64,000 nt of DNA from Gigaspora rosea (taxonomy: Eukaryota; Glomeromycota; Glomeromycetes; Diversisporales; Gigasporaceae), in assembly GCA_003550325.1 (NCBI GenBank), contig QKWP01000511.1:126081-190080 (forward strand), read 5' to 3'. The notes under the pieces are model-generated. The model did no database searches. It was not told the origin of the DNA and was given only the letters and a program-made list of their open reading frames with translations. The translations under genes and the position numbers were made by a program. Each line of letters begins with the position of its first letter. The first letter of the stretch is position 1. This document shows positions 56,096 to 64,000 of the stretch, one piece after another.

Positions 56096-56866
56096 AATAA
56101 CTTTTGATCTACTAGACCAAATTTGATGGTTCAACTACCAAAATGATCCTCTTAATGAGAGAATTCTAGAGAGCCCAAAACTGTTAAAATCCAATTACAG
56201 GATCCTGTGATCAGAATAGATTTCTGTTACTATAAAAGTTCTATAATTTATTAAATAATTATAACCCATTTATAGTAACACAAATTTATTTCGATCTTAG
56301 GATCCTGTGATTGGAATAGATTTGTGTTACTATAAAAGTTCTATAATTTATTAAATAATTTATAAGCCATTTATAGTAACAAATTTATTTTGATCTTCAG
56401 ATCCTGTTATTGGATTTTAACGATTTTGAGCTTGTTAGAATTCCTCATTGAGAGGATCATTTTGGTAGTTAAATCATCAAAATTGGCCCAGTAGTTCAGA
56501 AGCTATTAACAATTAAAAATTGATATTTAATTGTTAATAACTTCTGATCTACTGGGCCAATTTCGATGATTTAACTACCAAAATAATCCTCTCAATGAGA
56601 GGATTCTAGCAAGCCCAAAATTGTTAAAATCCATTCACAGGATCCTAAGATCGAAATAAATTTGTGTTACTATAAATGGGTTATAAATTATTTAATAAAT
56701 TATAGAACTTTTATAGTAACATAAATCTATTCTGATCACAGGATTCTGTGATTGGATTTTAACGATTTTGGACTTGCTAGCATCCTCTCATTGAGAGAAT
56801 CATTTTGGTAGTTGAATCATCAAATTTGGTCCAGTAGATCAAAAGTTATTAATTATTAAATATTAT
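56096..56866. mobile_element. Double palindrome built of four copies of one module
   Basis: The module (TAACTTTTGATCTACTGGNCC, TCAACTACCAAAATG, CTCTCAATGAGAG, then GGATCCTGTGATC) runs + at 56096, - ending near 56515, + from about 56522, and - ending at 56866. Within the first half, a 125-bp segment beginning AGGATCCTGTGATYRGAATA is tandemly duplicated (about 56208 and 56302). The arms match at about 85-90%. Confidence 0.75.
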
Positions 56867-57378
56867 TAATAAATCTATAATTTTGGTCAAAAATAATTTT
56901 GCAACTTTGGCCGGAATTATAAAATTTTAACCAGAATTACACCTGATACCTCAGTTGACCCACCCACACACCCAGAAATCAGCTGATTTCTGGAAGCTCC
57001 CTAAATGGATATTAGGTAATAAATGTCAGTGCCCTTATTGGATATAATCATAATTTATTTAAAAAATCTATTAATAAACTTTTTAACCATGTATTCTAAT
57101 TTATAAATAACTTATTTTTAAATAATATTTGATTTGTTTGTAAATAGTAAATTTATAGTCTGATTATCCTCTAATTTTAACAAACATGCTATTTAGTTCT
57201 GATATTTGGCTATAATAGTATTAATTAAATAAGATTGCAAAAAATTTTACTGCCTTGGGCCTTGGATAGAACAAAAATTTCTATAAATAAATTAGCAATT
57301 ATAATACCAATATAAACATTAGTATATAAATTGTATAAATTTCTATAATAATAATAATCAAATTTCTCACTAAATATA

Positions 57379-57773
57379 GTGCAAGAAGCCTATACTAGAC
57401 AATAAAATAGTATAACTTTAAAATGCATCAACTTTTTGTAGAGACAATATTTTTAAAAGATATTTGGCAAATTTGTAGAGCTTATCATAATGAACAAAGT
57501 TACTGGTCAGATTTTTAAAATGTTGCCTTTATAAAAAGTTATAGCCTTTAAAGTTAGTTAAAATTGAAACACATAGTAATTATATATAAAACAATAGTAA
57601 TTTTTAAAATGCATCAACTTTTTATAGAGAAGGTTTTTCAAAAAAATATATAGCTAACTTATAGAACTAATATTGCTCTACAAAGTTACCAGTCAGTTTT
57701 TTTAAAAAACCTCTTGCACAAAAAATTATAGTGATTTAAAAATTGAAACATGTTGAGTATAGTCTTCTTGCAC
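57379..57773. mobile_element. 395-bp MITE with ends GTGCAAGAAG
   Basis: The left end GTGCAAGAAGCCTATACT pairs with the right end AGTATAGTCTTCTTGCAC. Inside are two direct copies (about 57415-57560 and 57600-57745) starting TTTAAAATGCATCAACTTTT, each with AAAGTTACYRGTCAGWTTTT. No gene. Confidence 0.75.
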
Positions 57774-58641
57774 CATAGAAATATTATTTATTGTCGCAGA
57801 TTATAGTTTAAAATAAATTTATGTTTTCTATTTAACCTTTTAGCCTTCTAAAACACACTTATACTTGTTTAATATAAACTCTACTCAAAACTAGCCTCTA
57901 ACCTTAACCTCTAACCCTAAAAACTACACTCTAAAAATTTTATTTTTCATAAATTTGTCAATTTTTATACAATTTTTTCATTTTAAACAGCATTTAATTA
58001 TAATCTGCCACATTTATTGAATGTCATTTTGGGATTTTTATTGATTTTACTATAAAAGTTTCTTTTATACAGTCAGACCTCTCTATAGTCACACCTCTAT
58101 TTAAGCACCCGATTTTGTGCAACAAACTCAAACATAGTAAAAAACCTAATTATAGTCACAAATCGCTTATAATCACTATCACCATGAAAATTTGATTTTT
58201 TAACAATTTTATTAATAAAAAACCCTTATTATAGTCACCAAATTTTAACTAAATACGGGTTATAAAATCTGATTGGCCAATTTTCATATTCATGTATATT
58301 TAAAGTTATCTATTAAAGCTTCTTAAAGGTTTGATAGCAAATAACTTTGATCCATTATCCAATTTAGATGAAACAACTACCAAAATGTTCATCTCAATAA
58401 GACAATTCTAATGAGCCCAAAATCGTTAAAATCAAATCACACACTCCTGAGATCGTTAAGGATTTGTATCACTTTATATGTTTAAGAATTGATTAAATTT
58501 AAACATCTAGTAAAAAATCCTTAATTGCCAATTCGCCTAAGAAGGATAGAATTTTTTTTTTTAACTTTGTAACCTATCTGATCTTTATTAGCAAAACTAC
58601 ATAAAAGCTTCATAATTTTATATACTAACAGTAATAATCGA

Positions 58642-58860
58642 CTAGCCAGCTGCCCGAATTAGTGTCCAACTTTGGCTACTGCACTGAAATGGTTTGCTCA
58701 TACTCAAACGACAGTCTTTCCCATTAGTAAAAAGTATAGCACCGTCTGGCTTCAGAAACCAACCACAGAATCCATTCCATCTAAAAACTTCTTCTCTGAG
58801 CCTCTCATAAAGAAGAATAAAAAAGGGGAAAAGACTAAAGGGGACAATACCTAAATGACT
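58642..58860 (-). pseudogene. Coding-like segment in the TTAA element
   Basis: On the minus strand this reads FRWNGFCGWFLKPDGA.. to SQSWTLIRAAG. On the plus strand an open frame (ATALKWFAHTQTTVFPIS..) also crosses it, so strand is uncertain. The minus reading is richer in Trp/Gly/Cys and looks more like a folded domain. No family recognised. The upstream minus-strand part is Phe/Val-rich and not convincing. Confidence 0.25.
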
Positions 58861-59090
58861 AACCAAAAAACCAACCAAAAATACAACCAAGCGAAAAAAA
58901 ACAAAAAAAAGAAAAACCAAAGAAAAAGCAAAGAAAGAACAGAAACTGTAGATGCTAACACATCTAGCATAAATGATAAAAATTATATAATACCACAAGA
59001 CTAATGTCTATCGATGTATTATATATACAAGTAATGAAACAAAACTAAAAAAAAGATAAGAAATTTTTCACGTGCCCTCCAGATCCAACT

Positions 59091-59461
59091 ATGTCTTTTA
59101 TTGTTTATCTGTATGTAGCGACCAAATTAACTCGTGATGGCGCTGGTCCCGATTCGGATCATCCCAATTCGGAAGGAGTAAACACTGCTGATCTTTTGAA
59201 GGAGGTAAGCTAGGATTCCACACTTTTTGGCGAAAATTTTAAAAAAATCCAAAGGGAAGTAAGACGATACTCGAAAGAAATTTAAAGGAAAGGGTGTAGT
59301 TGGAAAAACTCAGTTTTTTGTTGTTCCCCATTGTTTTTCTACAGGAAACTTCATTGACAGAAGAAAACTTTAATCTCCACCAAAATTTCTCATTCAAGGG
59401 CTCCACCTTCAGCCAGTTATCTTGTAAAAGTACACTTTTGGCTTGCATGTCGAATATATAA
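59091..59461 (+). CDS. Possible two-exon gene or captured exons in the TTAA element
   Basis: Exon 1 (59091-59204, 38 codons) begins MSFIVYLYVATKLTRDGAGP and ends TADLLKE at a good donor (GAG|GTAAGC). A strong acceptor (TGTTTTTCTACAG, to 59344) leads to exon 2 (59345-59461). This keeps the frame and reads ETSLTEENFNLHQNFSF.. to a TAA, giving 76 residues. Intron 140 bp. The residue mix of exon 1 is clearly coding-like; exon 2 is less certain. No domain recognised. Its position inside a transposable element suggests capture of a host gene fragment. Confidence 0.4.
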
Positions 59462-60419
59462 AGGAGTCCCCAGAAAATTAGTTGACCTTTATAAAAACCG
59501 TTTTTCTGTATTATCCTACTATACATTAAGTATTGCCAACTCTTCTACAAAAAACTTCTTGTTTTTCTTCCATTGGTAATTTGGTTCAAGTGATCGTTGG
59601 AAAGAGTTCCATGTTTTATTTTGAAGGATAGAATTCTATATGCGCAAAATACTATTAAATTTATATATATTATGAAATCTTCTTTTCCTCTATAGCTAAA
59701 TATTTTTTTTATTATGCTAATATATTTTGAGTTACTAAATAAAAATGTAGAGAAGATGTTTTTATATACAATATAATAAAATTATTAAAATTATTCAAGA
59801 GGATTATAAGATATTTAAATTTTAAAATTCGCAATTTATAAAATTTTTATATGTTTAGAGGAAAAAAAAGATTTCATTACTATATAAAATACGTAGTAAT
59901 TTGCGCTATAGTAACTATATAATAATACTATAGTTCTTATGCGGATTGCTAATTAATAATCTTAGCATTTGTAATTAAATTTGGATGATTTTGGACTCTT
60001 TAGAATCGTCTCATTGAGTCAAACACTCTAGTAGTTGTTTTATCCAAATTGGGTCACTGGATAATAGTATTTCAAATATGCGCAAATATATTACTTATTG
60101 GCCTTTGATCACATGACCATAATGAGGTATTTTGGTATTTTATTTATAGTCACACCTCTTTACAATCACCAAAATAGGGTGCGACAGACTTGGTGATTAT
60201 AGAGAGAAACGACTATATCTCTTTGTAAACCAAATAAAGTCTTAGTATAGTACCAATACTATAAAACAAACCAAACTTAAGCAATAAAAAGACTATTAGA
60301 ACATTGTTTATAGTAATAAATAATAATAAAAAGTGTTAATACCTAATGTCCAAATTTAATTTCTAGAATCAAAAAGCTCTATTGTTCAAATACTCAAGTT
60401 TTCTTATAGCAATAATCAC

Positions 60420-60905
60420 AGATGCTTTGAGTAAAAATATAAAAAATTATACCAAAACAGGGTTTTTCATATTATTGTTTTTTGATAATAATATATTTAT
60501 GAACCAACAAGAAGTTTAAAAGGCTAAATTCAATAATATAAATAAAATAGTATATAAATTAAGAGTTGTATTATCAAATGCACTTTGTCTCAAAAAATGA
60601 GATACATTAGCAAATTTGTATAAAAACAGTCAAATAATTTATTAGAATATAAAGAAATTAAAGTATTCCTAATACTCTTCAAAAACAATAGTATTTTAGA
60701 ATCCTTAATAATCACAAATAATAGGTCTAATTTTAAAAAAAATAAAATGATTTATAGAAGCACTTATCAAAAATGACAAGCTAAAGTATAGAAGAATTTG
60801 CAAACATTCTTGATAAAAATATTAGCTTAAAATCTTTAAACATTTTATATAATCAATTTGATCTTGAAAAAATAAAAGCATTAGCAAATATTTTTATTCA
60901 TTTTA
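60420..60905 (+). pseudogene. Leucine-rich-repeat (RNI-like) gene relic
   Basis: Plus-strand frames contain successive LRR-type pieces: IITDALSKN (about 60413), TLANLYKNSQ (about 60604), FLILFKNNSILESLIITNN (about 60668), EALIKNDKLK (about 60750) and IEEFANILDKNISLKSLNIL then YNQFDLEKIKALANIF (60792-60895). This is the 28-residue pattern of ribonuclease-inhibitor-like repeats (ALA-LxxNxxLxSLxLxxN). Stops and shifts separate the pieces, and no long frame remains. LRR solenoids bind proteins; this copy cannot be functional. Confidence 0.5.
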
Positions 60906-62690
60906 TACTTTTTTTAAAAAATTTATAAATACTAGTTTTCGTTTTTTTTAGATTTAAATTTATTTTTTATAATCTTTAGTTGTTAAAGTTTTTATTATAA
61001 AAAAAAATTGATAGCAGAATATAATACTTAAATATATTAAAAATATTTATATAAAATTGAAAAACTATTTTCTAGATGTATGTATGTAATTGTTTAATAT
61101 AACTTTTTATTAAAACTAAAATAAGATTAAATATTATAAAAAGCTTTTGTAAAGTATTAAATCTAAAATTATTAAAAATAAAACCAATAGCTTATTGTTT
61201 AAGTCTTCTAATATTTTACTATATTTGTAAAAAATATTTTAAACATAGAAAAAATATTGAAGACAATTACAAAAGATCTTATCACTATTATAACTACCAA
61301 ATCTTATTTTTATAAATTTCAAAATCATGTTTCAAATTAGATAAAATACTTCTAAATAAAATTTCATTGAAAATTTCTTGATTTAACAAAACATAACATT
61401 TTCAAAGGTTATAAAACCAGAAAAAGCTATTTTTATGAAGATAACAGAAAGAACCACAAAGAAAAATTCTATCAGGTCTCAACTTTGAACCCATATAAAT
61501 TCAGAAATAATGTGAAAAAGAATCTATACTTTAAAGTACTCTATTCCCTAAATTTGCATTTCTTGCATCTTTTATACTGGTCCTATTAACTTCCAAATAC
61601 TTTTCTGTCTTATAAATTCAGTGTAAGTAAATGAATTTTATTTAGAAATTCATATTTAAGTTATTGCTTGATAATATATAAACATAATTTATTTATAGTA
61701 AAAAAATATGGAAGCAAGCTTCATATAATAATAGAGAATTAATGTTTAATAAAAGGACTTATTAATATAATTTTGTAAATAGTATAATTGAATTCACTTT
61801 TCTAAATACAAATGTTGAAACTCAATAGAATAGTTCATATTGTTAATCAATGAAATTTAGGGATATTATTAATTTTGAGTAAGTTAATTAATAATTATTA
61901 ATGTAATTTAATTATTATATTTTATTAAAAATATTTTAAATTGTTAATTTTTAGTTTTGTAACACATACAATATTCAATCAGCTGAAGTATCTAACCGAT
62001 TTATACTATTAAAACATTTATAAATAGCAGTTTTTATAAATATAATAGTAATAATAGTTATAACAAATATTGCTTTTGATTATAATTAAATTCAAGTCTT
62101 TTCTCATTTTATATACTATTATTCAAAAAATATATAATAATTATTAATATGCAAGTTTGTATATTAGTAAATTATTTACTAACTTACAAATTTATACTGC
62201 ATATTATACAGATAATAAATTTTTAGTTAGTTATAAAAATATAACTAGTATAGTTAACTCTTTCTAGTCTAACTCTGATTTTTACTATATAAAAATTAAG
62301 TTCTCAAAGTGTTATGCATATCTAATCTGAACTTTATAATAAAATTTACAAATGTTCTAAAAGATTTTGTTCAAATTAGAAAAAAATTTAATAGGTTCAA
62401 ATTAGAGAAGGTTCAAAATTAACAACATTATTATATGCTAATCTATTTTGCCAACAGTCGATAAGGTAGTTTGATATATGAGTTAGGCCTGAATAATTTA
62501 AAGTTAGTGCATTATATAGATAATCCGGCTATGTTATATTCCAGTACTGTAATTGGAAACCTTTAGAGAGAGCAACTGCATTTCTGAATTTTTTGCTACA
62601 ACATATTTGTAATAATTATTGCAAAAAATTAAAATTAAAAATTTTAAATATAATTAAGAATTAATTTAGTTATACCCGTAGGGTGCATTA
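60906..62690. other. Gene-free AT-rich stretch
   Basis: No gene, palindrome or repeat pair was recognised with confidence. About 61310-61620 is slightly less AT-rich. Confidence 0.4.
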
Positions 62691-62754
62691 AATTTTTTTG
62701 TACCCATTATTTTGATTATATGATATTATATACAAAATCAATATTGTTTATATT

Positions 62755-62805
62755 AGGTTAGGGTTAGGGTGAGAACTATATTAGGGTTAGGGTTTAGGGT
62801 TTAGG
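62755..62805. repeat. Interstitial TTAGGG-like repeats
   Basis: Two short clusters, TAGGTTAGGGTTAGGGTGA and TTAGGGTTAGGGTTTAGGG, separated by a dozen bases. The motif matches the common fungal telomere unit, but the run is short and flanked by ordinary AT-rich DNA. Single CCCTAA words also occur at 52432, 53208 and 57915 inside mobile sequence. Confidence 0.75.
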
Positions 62806-62979
62806 CTATTATATAGTAAAATCACTCAAGGAAAACTTTTAATTAATATACAGAAGGTGGTTTAGTATACAGTTTCTTGCGAAATGAGCAATTTTTGTCA
62901 AAATGAATGATTGTTTTGAATTTTTCTGATTGTATAACACTACACCTGATTCTGAATTTTGGTGGTGATCTATAGGTGA

Positions 62980-63025
62980 CATGATGCGGGTATATGTACC
63001 TTTGGGTACATATATAATCTCTATA
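62980..63025. repeat. Short hairpin TATGTACC..GGTACATA
   Basis: TATATGTACC (about 62991) pairs with GGGTACATATA (about 63003) across TTT. It is preceded by GATGCGGG, loosely complementary to CCCGTAGGGTGC at about 62681, so the stretch 62675-63020 may be a diverged MITE. Confidence 0.45.
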
Positions 63026-63246
63026 ATTAATTATTTTTAATTTTTTTATAAATTTTATATTTATTGTATAGAACAGGTTTCTTATTTCCAACTTCTAAAA
63101 AATTCTAATGATCAGAATATTATACTAGAAGAGATAGCAAAAGTAATTCAAATTTTTGTATAAAATTATCCAATTAGATTATCAGATTTGTCAACATGGT
63201 TCAATTTAGTTAGTTATATTATAGCTAAATATTGTACTATATATAT

Positions 63247-64000
63247 TTTTGCTTTTACCAAAAATTGTAAAGCTTTCTTTAACCATAGTTCATAAATATT
63301 GATGTAGCTACCTAAAATACAGCTTCTACTATTCAAGTAGAAATATATAATAATAATAATAATAATACTGGTAACAATAACTATGTTAGTATTAATAATA
63401 ATAATAATAACCATAATGTTATTGTCTTTTCTTCTAATAAAAAAGAAGTAGCTGGTTATCCATATAAGTTTTTTTAGTTGGTTTTACTAAAAAAGAAATA
63501 TAATTTTCTAAAATAAAATAAAATAAATATATTATTATAGTAAATATTATTGTAGATTTAGAAGTAAATTTTGGAATTTAGATAAAAAAGTATAGTGATT
63601 AGATACTAAATATAGGAAAGCTATAGATACAAAAAAGGAAGTAGTAGTATATTATAAGAGAGAAAAAATAGTTCAACAAATATATTATTAAGAAAGCACT
63701 ATAAAGAGTTGGAATATAGACTTTTTATAAGTAATAAATTGTATTTTTTTACATTTTTAATAAAATTTTAATCAATAAGTTGTTAAAATTCTTTTGGTTT
63801 TAATTTTTCTATTTCTATTACTAAAATATTAATTGACTTATTGTATTATTTGTCTAGACCAAATTTTTTGTAGAGTTTAAAACTCTAGAACTCTATTTTC
63901 AAAGTTTATAAATCTTCTTTTTATTAAAATTTTGGTACTTTTGCTTTCACCCAAAAATTGTAAAGCTTTCGTTAACCATAGTTCATAAATATTGATGTAG
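63247..64000. repeat. Direct repeats ~690 bp apart, second cut by the window end
   Basis: 63247-63309 and 63938-64000 share TTTTGCTTTYACC, AAAAATTGTAAAGCTTTC and TTAACCATAGTTCATAAATA then TTGATGTAG. They could be terminal direct repeats of an element or two units of a tandem array running beyond the window. The interior is AT-rich, with an (ATA)n microsatellite at 63345-63412 and no clear gene. Confidence 0.75.

Larger units (their letters stand above)
58525..59952. mobile_element. 1.43-kb TTAA-flanked element (piggyBac-like ends) with gene-like cargo
   Basis: TTAA lies at 58521-58524 and 59953-59956, duplicating the single TTAA expected in the host MITE. The inner ends TTGCCAATTCGCCTAAG and the complement of CTTATGCGGATTGCTAA match at 13 of 17. 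TTAA duplication is characteristic of piggyBac, though other elements can use it. No transposase is visible. The cargo is much less AT-rich at 58640-58860 and 59060-59640 than the flanks, suggesting captured host sequence. Confidence 0.65.
58070..60215 (+). mobile_element. TA-flanked MITE, family member C, split by a 1.4-kb insertion
   Basis: The left end is CAGTCAGACCTCTCTATAGT then CACACCTCTATTTAAGCACC. The right end is GGTGATTATAGAGAGAAACGACTA (60192-60215). Removing the insertion at 58525-59952 and one TTAA leaves 714 bp, almost exactly the length of member B, with continuous alignment (AAAAAATCCTTAAT | AATCTTAG). Confidence 0.85.

Overview
The window is very AT-rich eukaryotic DNA with short spliceosomal introns (78-153 bp, GT..AG). 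It holds few genes and a very large load of small inverted-repeat transposons. The recognisable protein families are BTB-BACK-TLDc, protein-kinase-like plus Sel1 repeats, tandem TPR arrays, RNI-type leucine-rich repeats and a tyrosine recombinase. This combination fits an arbuscular mycorrhizal fungus (Glomeromycotina, most likely Rhizophagus or a relative). The assignment is inferred from gene families and composition; no marker gene is present.

Layout. 1-4500: AT-rich repeats and palindromes. 4511-7748: a decayed Tc1/mariner-IS630-like DNA transposon with inverted ends. 7750-12700: low-complexity and dispersed repeats, including a retroposed insertion with a poly-A tail, a 16-bp target duplication and an N that marks an assembly join. 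12845-14107 and 24435-25345: large palindromic elements, the second split by a hAT-like insertion. 14949-18640: several MITEs and a possible solo LTR with a 10-bp minisatellite. 19632-24390: a tandem duplication whose first copy contains about 3.5 kb of a degenerate satellite (about 20 units) carrying the palindrome GGTGTGTACACC. 26270-31380: further MITEs, nested in places.

33042-47877 is the gene-bearing part. A segmental duplication has produced two BTB-BACK-TLDc genes (33042-34600, frameshifted; 39764-41376, intact). Each lies tail-to-tail with a Sel1 gene. The complete Sel1 partner (41460-44140, minus strand) is a predicted pseudokinase fused to nine Sel1 repeats. The partner of the first copy survives only as a 3' fragment, cut off by a decayed tyrosine recombinase element. 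Downstream is a six-exon gene (45997-47877, minus strand) in which each exon encodes one copy of the same domain of about 57 residues and every intron is phase 1.

50925-53430 is a broken TPR-array gene carrying a MITE that itself carries another MITE. 54020-60220 is almost wholly mobile-element DNA, including a TTAA-flanked 1.4-kb element with a gene-like cargo inserted into a 0.71-kb TA-flanked MITE. 60420-60905 is a leucine-rich-repeat relic. The rest is AT-rich DNA with no recognisable gene. Only three loci look like possibly functional genes: 39764-41376, 41460-44140 and 45997-47877.
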